64,000 nucleotides of DNA, taken from NCBI GenBank assembly GCA_002500665.1, contig DLRY01000017.1:40588-104587 (forward strand), given 5' to 3'. Numbering within the stretch: position 1 is the stretch's first letter; each line of letters starts with the position of its first letter. Of this stretch, positions 36,034 through 46,200 are shown piece after piece. The translations under genes and the position numbers were made by a program. This DNA is from Opitutia bacterium UBA7876. GTDB lineage: Bacteria; Verrucomicrobiota; Verrucomicrobiia; Opitutales; Seribacteraceae. The notes under the pieces were generated by a model that was given only the letters and a program-made list of their open reading frames with translations, had not been told where the DNA came from and made no database searches.

Positions 36034-36318
36034 ATGGAAAGACCGATCGCAGAGAAGGAGATTGAGGAGAGGCTTGCCGGACTTGAGGGCTGGAGCTGGG
36101 AGTCGGACAAGCTGGTCAAGACATACCGTTTTCAAGGATTCAGGGAAGCCATGGGCTTCCTCCTGCGGGTATCCTACGAGGCCGAGCAAAGGGATCATCA
36201 CCCGGAGATCTACAACTGCTACGACCGGGTAACGCTTTCGCTCAACACCCACGATGCCGGGGGCAAGGTGACGGCCAAGGACTTCGACCTTGCCCGGGCT
36301 ATAGAGGCGTTCGCTTGA
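36034..36318 (+). CDS. 4a-hydroxytetrahydrobiopterin dehydratase
   Basis: Pterin-4a-carbinolamine dehydratase (PhhB/DCoH family), 94 residues. It recycles pterin cofactor after aromatic hydroxylation. The active-site pattern is complete: EAEQRDHHPEIYNCYDRV (HH and the Y), a later His in NTHDAGG and Asp in KDFDLARAI. I start at MERPIAEKEIEERL because the frame upstream lies over uppS on the other strand. No aromatic amino acid hydroxylase is in the window. It converges with the sulfatase. Confidence 0.93.
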   Translation: MERPIAEKEIEERLAGLEGWSWESDKLVKTYRFQGFREAMGFLLRVSYEAEQRDHHPEIYNCYDRVTLSLNTHDAGGKVTAKDFDLARAIEAFA

Positions 36319-36334
36319 AGCAGGTCCGCAGCCC

Positions 36335-37852
36335 TTACTTCTTTGGCTTTCTCGGTTTCTTTTTGCGTTCCACCGGCCGAGTGTCCTCGGGCACCTTGTA
36401 AAGCTTGCGAAGGCGGTCCAGCTCGCTCTTGAGCTCCTTGGTCAGGGAGGCGTACTCGGGTTTGCCGTAGACGGAGTTGAGTTCATTGGGGTCCTTTTCG
36501 AGGTCGTACATCTCCCACCCGTCCAGGTTGTAGAAGTAGATCAGCTTGTGCTTCTCGGTCCGGACGCCGTAGTGGCGCCGAACGCTGTGGGCGCCGGGAA
36601 ACTCGTAGTAGTGGTAGTAAAGGGATTTTCTCCAGTCCCCGGGCTTTTTGCCCTTCAGCAAGGGAACGATCGATTCCCCCTGCATGTCCTTGGGCCTATC
36701 GACACCGCATAGCTCGAGGAAAGTCTCGGCGTAGTCGAGGTTCTGCACGAGGTCGTGGTTCTCGCTTCCCGGCTTGGTCACGCCGGGCCAGCGGACCAGC
36801 AAAGGGGTACGAAAGGATTCCTCGTACATCCAGCGCTTATCGTACCAGCCGTGTTCCCCGAGATACCAGCCTTGATCGGATGAGTAAATCACGACTGTAT
36901 TCTCGGCCAGTCCGCTCTTGTCCAGGTAATCAAGGAGGCGCCCGATGTTCTCGTCCACGGAGTCGATGCAGCGCAGGTAATCCTTCACGTAGCGCTGGTA
37001 CTTCCACTTGAGAAGTTCGTCGCCTTCCAGTTTGGCTTCCTCGAAGGCCTTGTTCTTGGGGTTGTAGGCGGCCTCCCACTTTGCCCGTTGCTCGGGGGTG
37101 AGGTTGCCTGGGGCGCGAAGCTTCAGGTCGCTGGCGGAGAGGTGCCCGGAGATGGTCATGGCCTGGGTGGATGCAGGGGAGAGCCGGTTCTTGTAGTCGT
37201 CGCGAAGGGTCTCGGGCTCGGGAAGGTCGATCCCGTCGTACTTGTTGAGGTGCTTTGGGCCTGGTTGCCAGTTTCGATGAGGGGCCTTATGCTGGCTCAT
37301 GACGAAGAAAGGCTTGTCCTTGTCCCTCCCGTTCTTGAGCCAGTCGAGAGTGACGTCGGTAATGACGTCGGTGGTATATCCGGTAATGCGCTTTACTCCG
37401 TCCGGTGTGTTCATGGGGGGGTTGTAATAAGGTCCCTGACCTTGCAGGACCTGCCAGAAGTCAAAACCCGTCGGGTCGCTCTTGAGGTGCCACTTTCCGA
37501 TCATGGCGGTCTGGTAGCCGGTTTTGCGCAAAAGCTTGGGGAAGGTTTGCTGGGCGCCGTCGAAACGAATGCCGTTGGTCAGTTGGCCATTCAGGTGGCT
37601 GTGCTTGCCGGTGAGGATCACGGCCCGGCTGGGGGCACAGATCGAGTTGGTCACGAAGGCCCGGTGGAAAATCATTCCCTCCTTCGCCAAACGATCGATG
37701 TTGGGGGTCTTGTTCCGGTTCGAGCCATAGGCGGATATGGCTTGGTAGGCATGGTCATCGGAAAAGATGAAAAGAACGTTAAGGGGTTTTGCGTTAGGGA
37801 AAGCCTGACACGCAAAGGCAAGGGCCAGAATGGAGTATGTGAATGGTTTCAT
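36335..37852 (-). CDS. Exported sulfatase (formylglycine type)
   Basis: 505 residues with a signal peptide (MKPFTYSILALAFACQAF). Removes sulfate esters, most likely from polysaccharides. The formylglycine precursor motif CAPSR lies in NSICAPSRAVILTGKHSHLN. Metal ligands include NVLFIFSDDHAY (Asp-Asp) and the later VVIYSSDQGWYLGEHGWY (Asp and Gln/His). The end (PVERKKKPRKPKK) is a strongly basic tail. It needs an anaerobic or FGE-type maturase, not in the window. With the DUF1501, DUF1553 and DUF1080 proteins it points to use of sulfated glycans. It shares a 94-base divergent upstream region with the MFS-PlsC gene. Confidence 0.93.
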   Translation of the reverse strand: MKPFTYSILALAFACQAFPNAKPLNVLFIFSDDHAYQAISAYGSNRNKTPNIDRLAKEGMIFHRAFVTNSICAPSRAVILTGKHSHLNGQLTNGIRFDGAQQTFPKLLRKTGYQTAMIGKWHLKSDPTGFDFWQVLQGQGPYYNPPMNTPDGVKRITGYTTDVITDVTLDWLKNGRDKDKPFFVMSQHKAPHRNWQPGPKHLNKYDGIDLPEPETLRDDYKNRLSPASTQAMTISGHLSASDLKLRAPGNLTPEQRAKWEAAYNPKNKAFEEAKLEGDELLKWKYQRYVKDYLRCIDSVDENIGRLLDYLDKSGLAENTVVIYSSDQGWYLGEHGWYDKRWMYEESFRTPLLVRWPGVTKPGSENHDLVQNLDYAETFLELCGVDRPKDMQGESIVPLLKGKKPGDWRKSLYYHYYEFPGAHSVRRHYGVRTEKHKLIYFYNLDGWEMYDLEKDPNELNSVYGKPEYASLTKELKSELDRLRKLYKVPEDTRPVERKKKPRKPKK

Positions 37853-37946
37853 GGACGATCATGGAGACAAGCGCCTTTTGTCTTGGCAATTGAAAAATTG
37901 AGGTTGTTATCGTTTTTCAGATGCACCACCACTTAACTGCAACCGA

Positions 37947-40457
37947 ATGAGTACGGATCCAGTCAAGAGACCCTTTTATACGGTCATCCCGCTCCTTTTT
38001 TCCCAAACCGTCGGGGCTTTCAACGATAATGCCATGAAGGCGATCCTGCCCGTCATGGCCGCCTATCAGTTCGGCAAGGCGAGCATGGACGAGGTCAATC
38101 AACAGGTATCCATCGTCCTCATTTTGCCTTTCGTCATCTTTGCCCCGCTTGCGGGTTGGGTATCGGATCGGTTTTCCAAGAAAAAGGTCGTCAGCATGAC
38201 TTTGCTGGCCCAGTTGCTCGGCTTGGGCTTGCTTTCCTACGGACTGGTTCGGAAAGACCTTCTTCTTTCGCTCATCGGCTTTTTCCTCCTCTCGACCCAG
38301 TCGGCCTTTTTGTCTCCTGCCAAGAAGGGCATTCTCAAGGAAATGATCGGCTCCGGCCGGCTTGCCATGGCGGTGGGCTGGATGGAAATGCTCGCCATGG
38401 TTGGAATCTTGGGCGGTATTTGGGCTGGCGGTAGATGCTTTGACGCCCTGGTTGAGGAAAACGGCGGCTGGAAGGCCGCCTTGATCCTAGCCCTCGCAAC
38501 CATGGCCCTGGCTTTCATCTCCTGGCTTGCCTTTCTTCCCACTCCCTCTACCGAGGCCCCCAAGGCCCAGCCGTTCAAGGCGAGGGTCCTTTGGAGTCAT
38601 TTTGGTGACTTGCGCGACTTGTTGAGGGACCGAACCCTGAGGGGGCCGGCCCTCGGGGACGCCTGGTTCTGGTCGTTGGGAGGTTTTTTCTACCTCGTTC
38701 TGGTCAAGCTTGCCGGGGAAGTGGTCGTCGGGAAAGTCGGCATCGGAGAAATCTATGGGGATTGGTTCCTTCTTCTTGGATTGGGAATCATGGCCGGAAG
38801 TATCTTCGTGGCCTACCTCAACCGGGGCCGAATCGAGCTTGGGCTGACCGCCATCGGTGGGTTGATCATGCCGGCTTCCCTCATCCTGCTGTATTTCAGC
38901 GATCCGGGAGGGGGGTTCTTCACCATCGGTTGTCTTGCCCTCGGTTTCTCAGGGGCTCTCTTTTTCGTCCCATTGAATGGCTTCCTGCAGGACCAGGCTG
39001 AAGAGGACCGACGGGGCAGGGTGCTGGCGGCGGCCAATTTGCTGACCCAGTTGAGCGGGATCTTGTTCATCTTGTTTCACGCCTTTTTTTCCAGCTATAT
39101 GGGCTTGAGCGCCAAACAGGAATTGCTCGTCATTCTCGTCCCTTCGCTCTTGGTCGGTTTTTTCACCTTGCGCGCTTTGCTGGAGGATTTCTTCCGCGCC
39201 TGGTTTCATATATTCCTGCGGATCTTCTACCGCATCCGGGCCATAGGAATGGAAAACCTTCCGGCCAAGGAGGGTGCCCTCATCGTCAGCAATCATATCT
39301 CTTATGCCGATCCAGTATTCATTGGCGCGGCTTGTCCGAGGAAGGTTCGCTACCTGGCCTTCGAGGGCTTGAGCCGCTCGGCCGCGTTAAGGTTCGTCTT
39401 CCGGTTGACGGAAACCCTTACGGTTTCCTCCGAGAAGTCACTCGACTCCCTCAGGCGATCCTCCGTCAGGCTAAAGGAAGGCATGGCCCTTTGCATGTTT
39501 GCAGAGGGTGGTATTTCCCGCCTCGGTCCGACACTTCCCTTTATGCGCGGACCCGGCCTGCTGGCAAGGAAGGCCAAGGTTCCTTTGTTTCCCCTCCACC
39601 TGGACGGCGTATGGGGCTCGGTCTTCAGTGGCGAGAGGGGGAAGTTCTTCTGGAAGCGCCCACTCCGTTTTCCTTATCCGGTGACGGTGCGGATGGGCGA
39701 ACCGATGGATCCGACCGAAGGGAATGCCGAGGACTTGCGCAGAAGGGTTCTGGAATTGGGCCGATTATCCTTTTCCGAGCGAATGCCCCATGCCGCAGCT
39801 GCCCGATCTCGAGTGCTTTCGCTCGCCCGAAAAGCCGGCCGTTCCCCCCTCATCGAATGGGCCGACGGGTCGACTCTCACCCGAAGGGAATTCTGGAACT
39901 GCGTAGAGGGAAGAGGGGGAAAAGTTCCCCCTGAAATTGCTTTCTGGGTCGAACACGCCAGGGTCGTGCTGGAGGGAGACGAGCGGATTGCGGAAAGGGC
40001 CTATGCGAGCTTTACCCGCGCCAAGGAGACCAACCTCTGGTATCAGGAAGGCTTTGCCGTGGGTGAGGGGCGTGGACCCTGGGAGGACTCCTGGTTCCCA
40101 TGGATTCCTCTACTCGGCCAAAGAGTCGCGTTCTTTGGAGGTAAGAAGATTCTCGTCGTCAAGCCGGGTTCCTCTTGTCGTGACCCTTTCACGGTGGACG
40201 GGCTGGCAAGCGAGCTGAATGGCCTCGTGTCGATGAACCTGCCCCCTCTTGGAGGGGACTCGAACCTGTTTGCATCCAGCACCGCCGATGACGTGGAGAA
40301 AGGATCCAAACGGGGTAGCCTCGGCCGGTTGCTTTGCGGGTTTTCCTATCACCATAGCCCTGCGGATGGATTCTCGATCAAAGGAATCCGGGACGAACCC
40401 GAGCTGATTCGGGAGACGGGAGGTGTGGACGAGGAGGGCTTCCTTCTTCCCACCTGA
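37947..40457 (+). CDS. MFS lysophospholipid transporter fused to PlsC acyltransferase, with shortened ligase-like tail
   Basis: 836 residues. Residues 1-415 are an MFS transporter of the LplT type (SQTVGAFNDNAMKAILPVMA). Residues 430-620 are a PlsC acyltransferase with His450 and Asp455 (NHISYADPVF) and FAEGGISRLG in place of FPEGTRS. In the Aas/LplT family the third part is an AMP-binding acyl-ACP ligase of about 500 residues. Here only about 200 residues remain: a start like that domain (SPLIEWADGSTLTRREFW) and an end ETGGVDEEGFLLPT resembling TGD-x-G-x-x-D-E-x-G-F, with no TSGTTGxPK loop. The likely role is uptake and re-acylation of lysophospholipids in the inner membrane; the ligase step looks lost. 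Confidence 0.88.
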   Translation: MSTDPVKRPFYTVIPLLFSQTVGAFNDNAMKAILPVMAAYQFGKASMDEVNQQVSIVLILPFVIFAPLAGWVSDRFSKKKVVSMTLLAQLLGLGLLSYGLVRKDLLLSLIGFFLLSTQSAFLSPAKKGILKEMIGSGRLAMAVGWMEMLAMVGILGGIWAGGRCFDALVEENGGWKAALILALATMALAFISWLAFLPTPSTEAPKAQPFKARVLWSHFGDLRDLLRDRTLRGPALGDAWFWSLGGFFYLVLVKLAGEVVVGKVGIGEIYGDWFLLLGLGIMAGSIFVAYLNRGRIELGLTAIGGLIMPASLILLYFSDPGGGFFTIGCLALGFSGALFFVPLNGFLQDQAEEDRRGRVLAAANLLTQLSGILFILFHAFFSSYMGLSAKQELLVILVPSLLVGFFTLRALLEDFFRAWFHIFLRIFYRIRAIGMENLPAKEGALIVSNHISYADPVFIGAACPRKVRYLAFEGLSRSAALRFVFRLTETLTVSSEKSLDSLRRSSVRLKEGMALCMFAEGGISRLGPTLPFMRGPGLLARKAKVPLFPLHLDGVWGSVFSGERGKFFWKRPLRFPYPVTVRMGEPMDPTEGNAEDLRRRVLELGRLSFSERMPHAAAARSRVLSLARKAGRSPLIEWADGSTLTRREFWNCVEGRGGKVPPEIAFWVEHARVVLEGDERIAERAYASFTRAKETNLWYQEGFAVGEGRGPWEDSWFPWIPLLGQRVAFFGGKKILVVKPGSSCRDPFTVDGLASELNGLVSMNLPPLGGDSNLFASSTADDVEKGSKRGSLGRLLCGFSYHHSPADGFSIKGIRDEPELIRETGGVDEEGFLLPT

Positions 40458-40514
40458 GGCTTTCGAGGCTTTTCCTGCAGCGTCCTTTCTGGTAGGGTAC
40501 TTACTTGTCGTATC

Positions 40515-41519
40515 ATGCCACTGTTTCTCCAAGAATCATCCTTGTTTGCAAGTGCCCTCGACCAGATGAAGGGGAAGCGCGTCGTGGTTTTGGGCCATCG
40601 GCGGCCGGATGGCGACTGCGTGGGCTCCCAGGTTGCCTTGACCCGGGTCCTGCGGGCCCATGGAATCGATGCCCGGGCGGTCAATGAAGACCCCGTTCCG
40701 AGAACCCTCCGATCCTTCGTCGGCGATACGCCTTTTCTTGCGCCGGCCGATCTTTCGGGGGATGACTTCGTTGCCGTCACGGTGGACTGCGCGGACCATA
40801 GGCGAGTGGGCGAAAGCCTTTGTGGAAGGTTCCCCGACGTTTTTCTCAACGTCGATCACCACGTGTCCAATGACCGTTACGCCGAGCTCAACCTCGTTCT
40901 TGCGGAAGCGGCGGCCACTGGCGAGATCTTGGCCAAGTTTTTTCTCGACTCCGGCTATGGTCTGGACTCGGTTACGGCCGAGGCCCTTTACCTGGGCATC
41001 TGTACGGACACGGGACAGTTTTGCTACTCGGGTACCGATGCCTCCGTGTTCGAGGTTTGCAGGAGGCTTTGCGAGGCAGGCGCCAGCCCTTCCAAGGTCG
41101 CCCATGAGCTCTATGAGCGGGAGAAACCGGGTCGCATTCAGCTCCTTCAAAAATTCCTCTCGACCTTCCGTATGGAGCATGATGACCGGGTTTGCATCGG
41201 TATGATCAGGGATTCCTTTTACCGAGAAACGGGCACCAAGCCCGAGGATACGGAGAATTTCGTGGATTATTCCCGTTCTCTGGATGGGGTAGAAGTGGGA
41301 AGCCTGGTGGAGGATCGTGGCGGCCAACTCAAGGGCAGCCTGAGGGCCAAGAATTCCAGGTTTCGGGTCGATCTCCTGGCCAAGAGGTTCTCCGGTGGCG
41401 GGCATGCCTGCGCCGCCGGATTCAATTTGAAAAGGGATCTCGACGACTTTTACCCGGAATTCGTCTCGGCAATCGGCGAACATCTCGAGCTAGTGGATTC
41501 AGGAGATCTCTCTTCATGA
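40515..41519 (+). CDS. nrnA: DHH-family oligoribonuclease / PAP phosphatase NrnA
   Basis: Degrades short RNA oligonucleotides and often also 3'-phosphoadenosine 5'-phosphate. 334 residues. DHH motifs: VVLGHRRPDGDCVGSQ (His28, Asp32, Asp34), VTVDCADHRR and LNVDHHVSNDRY (Asp-His-His). The C-terminal DHHA1 domain ends FSGGGHACAAGF, the GGGH substrate loop. It opens the nrnA-truB-ribF operon, with the truB start inside its stop. Confidence 0.93.
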   Translation: MPLFLQESSLFASALDQMKGKRVVVLGHRRPDGDCVGSQVALTRVLRAHGIDARAVNEDPVPRTLRSFVGDTPFLAPADLSGDDFVAVTVDCADHRRVGESLCGRFPDVFLNVDHHVSNDRYAELNLVLAEAAATGEILAKFFLDSGYGLDSVTAEALYLGICTDTGQFCYSGTDASVFEVCRRLCEAGASPSKVAHELYEREKPGRIQLLQKFLSTFRMEHDDRVCIGMIRDSFYRETGTKPEDTENFVDYSRSLDGVEVGSLVEDRGGQLKGSLRAKNSRFRVDLLAKRFSGGGHACAAGFNLKRDLDDFYPEFVSAIGEHLELVDSGDLSS

Positions 41520-42244
41520 ACCCTAGGAAAGGAGATTTCGAGGGTATCTTGCTGGTCGACAAACCCCAAGGGATTACCTCGCACGACGTGGTCAATCGTC
41601 TCCGTCGCAAGCTTAACATGAAAAAGATCGGGCATGCCGGCACCCTCGATCCCATGGCTACGGGACTGCTCGTCATGCTTATCGGCAAGGCGACCAAGGT
41701 TTCCCAGTACCTGATCAGCCTGGACAAGACCTATGAGGGAACCATCCTTCTCGGAGTCGAGACCGACAGCCAGGATGCTGATGGCGAGGTGGTGGCCGAG
41801 AACCCCGTTCCAGCCGATCTCTCGGAAGAATCAATCACCAAGGAAATGGTGGGGTTTATCGGTGACCAGTACCAGATCCCTCCGATGTTCTCCGCCAAGA
41901 AGATCGACGGGGTTCCCCTCTATAAGATGGCCCGCAAAGGGAAGACCGTGGAGCGCGAACCGCGCTTCATTCGGATCAATGCCTTCGAAAGCCTCCGCAT
42001 CGAATTGCCCGAGATCGAGTTCAGGTTGGCCAGCAGCAAGGGCACTTACGTCCGGACCGTTGCCCATGACCTCGGGCAGAGGCTCGGTTGCGGAGCCCAT
42101 TTGACGGCCCTTAGGCGGACCTTGATCGACCAGTTCGACTTGGCCGACGCCCATACCCTCGACTCCATCGAGGAAGGTCCCCTGACGGAACTAGAGGACA
42201 AGCTGATCCCCGTTCATCAGGCGGTCCCTTCCCACGCATTGTGA
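41516..42244 (+). CDS. truB: tRNA pseudouridine(55) synthase TruB
   Basis: Makes pseudouridine 55 in the T loop of tRNAs. 242 residues from ATG 41516, overlapping nrnA by 4 bases. Catalytic Asp45 is in IGHAGTLDPMATGLL. LLVDKPQGITSHDVVN and SSKGTYVRTVAHDLG are the other two family motifs. The C-terminal PUA domain is short or missing (E. coli has 314 residues), as in many shorter bacterial TruB enzymes. Its stop overlaps the GTG start of ribF (GTGA). Confidence 0.96.
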   Translation: MNPRKGDFEGILLVDKPQGITSHDVVNRLRRKLNMKKIGHAGTLDPMATGLLVMLIGKATKVSQYLISLDKTYEGTILLGVETDSQDADGEVVAENPVPADLSEESITKEMVGFIGDQYQIPPMFSAKKIDGVPLYKMARKGKTVEREPRFIRINAFESLRIELPEIEFRLASSKGTYVRTVAHDLGQRLGCGAHLTALRRTLIDQFDLADAHTLDSIEEGPLTELEDKLIPVHQAVPSHAL

Positions 42245-43197
42245 ATGCGTCCACCGTCTTTTCTTCCCTGGCCGAGCTCGGCAAACGGGAACCTGGACCG
42301 GTTTTGCTCGCCATCGGGATGTTCGACGGCGTGCACCGGGGGCATAGGGCGGTCCTCGATTTGGCGGTCAATGAGGGCAAGGCCCATGACGGTCTGGTGG
42401 CGGCCCTTACTTTTCCCGAGCATCCCGCCAAGTCTCTGCGACCCGGCAAGGAACCTCCCTTGCTGATGGATCCAAGCACCAAGAGCGAAGCTCTCCTTGC
42501 CTGCGGTGTGGATTGCGTGGTCATGAAACCCTTTGACGAATCCCTGTCGGAGGTTCCGCCGGGGGAATTCCCAAGTTATCTCAAGAAAAAGATCCCGGGC
42601 ATGGTGGGGATTTGCGTGGGCGAGAATTTTCATTTTGGGAAGGATCGAGAGGGGGATGCAGATTTTTTGAAGGAGATCGGATCCGAGAAGGGGCTCGGCA
42701 TATGCGTTGCCGATGGAGTACTGGAAGGGGGAAAACCGGTCAGCAGTTCCCGAATCAGGGAAGCCCTGGCGGGGGGAGAGATTAAATCCGTCAACCGGAT
42801 GCTGGGCTTTTCCTACCGTGGGGATGGTCTGGTGGTTTCGGGCAACCGGTTGGGGCGGGAGATTGGTTTCCCTACCCTAAACCTTCCCTGGTCGCCCGAG
42901 GCCCGGCCGGCTTTCGGAGTCTACCTAGTGAAGGCATCCTTCCCGGACGGGAAAACGGTCCATGGAGTGGCCAACTACGGGGTGCGACCAACGGTTGAGG
43001 ACGATGGGGTCGAACCCCTCTTCGAGGTTCATCTCTTAGGGCAAGAGGATTACTCGGCCCGTCAGCCGGGTGATCGATTGTACCTCGACCTGCTCAGTTT
43101 CCTCAGGCCCGAGAAAAAGTTCGAGTCGCTCGACGCCTTGAAAAGTCAAATTGCGCGCGACAAAGCCGAGGCCGTGCGGTTGGCGCCCGGCATCTAG
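42241..43197 (+). CDS. ribF: Bifunctional riboflavin kinase / FAD synthetase
   Basis: Converts riboflavin to FMN and FAD. 318 residues from GTG at 42241. The N-terminal nucleotidyltransferase has AIGMFDGVHRGHRAV and, later, SSRIREALAGGEI. The C-terminal flavokinase has VVSGNRLGREIGFPTLNL and ANYGVRPTVEDD. Both halves are complete. truB-ribF is a widely conserved pair. It converges with the giant lipoprotein gene, with a 13-base gap. Confidence 0.95.
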   Translation: MNASTVFSSLAELGKREPGPVLLAIGMFDGVHRGHRAVLDLAVNEGKAHDGLVAALTFPEHPAKSLRPGKEPPLLMDPSTKSEALLACGVDCVVMKPFDESLSEVPPGEFPSYLKKKIPGMVGICVGENFHFGKDREGDADFLKEIGSEKGLGICVADGVLEGGKPVSSSRIREALAGGEIKSVNRMLGFSYRGDGLVVSGNRLGREIGFPTLNLPWSPEARPAFGVYLVKASFPDGKTVHGVANYGVRPTVEDDGVEPLFEVHLLGQEDYSARQPGDRLYLDLLSFLRPEKKFESLDALKSQIARDKAEAVRLAPGI

Positions 43198-43210
43198 TAC
43201 AAGGGGCTGG

Positions 43211-46200
43211 TTATTGCTTCGGTGGAGTGGCCTCGCGGATCATGGCTCCCGCATCGTCGTCCAGTACTAGCACCGCGAAACGGTCCACCTCGTCGAGTTG
43301 GCCGGTGTTGAGCGAGACGTAGTCGAATTTGCCCCGGAAGTCGGTGTAACCGTCCTTGTAGAAGCGAACGCGGCCGTCGGTCATTCGGGCATAGACTTTT
43401 ACGTAGGCCGACGAAAGGGGCTTGCCGGTACCGGAGTGGGCCACCTGCACGCGCCCGTAGTTCTCCGCCATCTGGACCTTGAGGTCGTTTGCATAATAAG
43501 CCTTGGCCTCGCGGAGGCCTGCGGCGACCACTTCCACCATCACGTTGCGGTCGGCGAATTCCTCCGGGATGGGGAAGACGTGAACGTCCTTGCCGGCTGG
43601 AAGAGCCACTACCCGGCTGAGGTTGGCGACGATGCTGGTGAAGTGATCCGTGTCGTCCTTAACGAAGGGCTTGCGCGAAAAGAGCAGCTCGACGTCCATG
43701 GGGTAGTAGTTGACGGTGCAGTTTTCGAGGTTTCGGGCCGCGATGGTGATCTCGCCCTTGCCGATATCAAGCCCGAGGCTCGGCTCGCTCGATGCGAGGA
43801 CGTCCTGGGCCTGCTCGCGGTTTTCCTCATCCGCCGGCTTGACGCCCTTGCCGTCAATCTCGTCAAGCTGACCGAGGGCATCGAGAAAGAGGTTTCTCCA
43901 GCGGTCCACGGGGTAGTCGGCGTATCGTTGGGCCCGTTGCCGGGCAGAGGCGAGCTCTCCCTTGCAGAAGTCGAGGTAGGTCGAAAGATAGGCATGTTGG
44001 AGCTTTTCGTCGATCGATTGAGGATCGACCTTGTCGAAGAACCGCAAACCTTCTTCCACACGGTCCTGCAGAAAGAGGTAGTAGCTGGTGGCAAGGAGAT
44101 CGTCCTGGCCGAACGAGCTCTTGTACTTGAGAACCTCCATCAAGCCCCTGTACTGAGCGAGGAATCGGTTGTTGAGAATCTCTCGCCCTTTGCCCAGTTG
44201 GTGGGCGCGGGCGTTGACCAGGGGCTTGTATTCGAGGTGCTGATGAAATCCGCGCTCGACTGGGTCGATGGACAGGAGGGGGGTGTCCAGGTAAAGCCCG
44301 CATCGACCGGTTAAGGGGGAGCGGGAAAGGTATTCCCGCAGCCGGTCGACGTCCTTGTGATAGAGTGCGTAGGACCAGAGCGTGGGATCGTAGGCAAAGC
44401 GGGCGGAAAGAAGCTGAAGCGTCTTGGCGAAGAAGGCCTTGCCGTCCCCCCCTTCGTTTTCGTTCCTCATCCTGAAGGCGATCTTATCAAGGGCAATCCG
44501 GTTGAGGTTATGGTCGCGGAGGTACTGCAGGACTTCCTTGGCGGTACCGTTTTGCGAGACCCATACCCAAGAGCTTTCATCCCTCTCTGAGAGCTTGTCC
44601 ACAACCTTGAAGGTGAAGGCTTGGGCCCCTGCGAGGTGTCCCTTTTCGCTCGCCACCTGGATGGGGTAGACGGGGAACTTTCCGGTCTCCGGGAAGTAGA
44701 AGTAGAACTCGATGGTGCGGGTGGAATAGGGCTCTAGGCGAAAGGGCCGGCCTTCCGAGTAGAACCCTTTTTGCAAAGGCACGGCTCCGGTCGGGATTTG
44801 GGCCAGATACTGGAGCTTGCGGACGGATGAGGTCGGGTTGGTGATGACAACCTGGCACCCGTAGGCGATTTGCTTGAGGAACTCGTCCTTGACGAAGTTG
44901 TCGAGGCGCTCGCCTCCCTCATTGATGTAGCGTGAGTCCGCCCGGTAGAAATTCTGGCTCAGGAGGATGTCTCGGGCATTGGGAGCCTTTTGCGCTTCCC
45001 GGACCTCCTGATGAAAAAGAAGAAGAGGCTTGCCCGACCTGAGGGAGAAGGCAACGCCTTCGTTCTCGACCTGATGGTCCTCGGCCTCGAAGGGAAGATC
45101 CAGGACGGAAAGAACGAACATCATCTCGGCAAAGCTACCCGTCGAATATATGAAGTTGCCCGAAAGGAAGGGCTTGCCATTGGGATGGGCGGCGAAGTCG
45201 TTCCAAAAGGGGTTGACCTTGATTAGATCGGCCTTTTGCCGGTCCAAGGGCAAACGGTAGTAATTGTTCTCGGCCCATTCTTCGGTCGGAGGCAATTTTC
45301 GGTAAAACTGTCGGCCCGCTTCCCGGCCTTTTAGGCTGGCGTCGAGGTAACCGATTTTGTCCCGGGCTCTCTTGGCCGCTCGGGTGGATTTGGCGTCAAA
45401 ATCGAAAGCCAAGTTCAATCCCTTGACGCTCGTGTCTTCGAAGTCGGGAAGCGCGATCTCCGACTCGATCGTTGCTCCGAAAGTTTTCGCTTCCGCTTGG
45501 GCTTTGGCAGCGGATTTGGTGAGTGCAGGTGGCGGAGCGGGAGCGGCATAGAAATGATCAGCCTGTTCGGTTTCCGCCTTTTCCTCAGACATCTTCAGGA
45601 AGGCAGAATTTCTTACATCCCTAGCAACAGATCCTCCGGTGCCATATCCCCCGGTGCCAAGTGTCGATGAGTACCCGGCAAGGAAACGTTGTTTGTTTTG
45701 GGCTTTCATTAAATCGCTCCGTTTATCGAATCCAAGGGAGTCGTCCGATTGAGAATCGAGGGCCGAGTTGCCGATTGCAGAGTCAAAAAGCCGGTTGAAC
45801 TTCTCTGGGTCGGCCGGGATCATTTCGCTTAATTCACCGATATGGCGGGCCATGGCCTTGCCTTCGTTGCCCAGTTTGCGGGCCATGAGGATCTTCTCCA
45901 CTGCGTTTAGGCAAGAAAAGCGGAAGGGTTCGAGGTAGCCCGACAGGTCGTCCCCAAGCAGCCAGTGATCGAGAAAGGTCTTGTCCTTTTTGTTGGCCAG
46001 GTAGGGGCGAACGACCTTGGCGAAGAAGGCGGGGTCCTTCTGATGAAGAAAGAAATGAAGCTCGTGACAAGCGAATTCAGAGTACTTGGCCCGCTTTTCC
46101 TCTTCCTTGAGTCCGGGCCATTGGAGGATGAAACCGAATTTAGTCAGGTCCGAGTTTCCGCTTAAGGTGGAGAGCAAGGAGTATGCCTTGGCCAAGGAGT

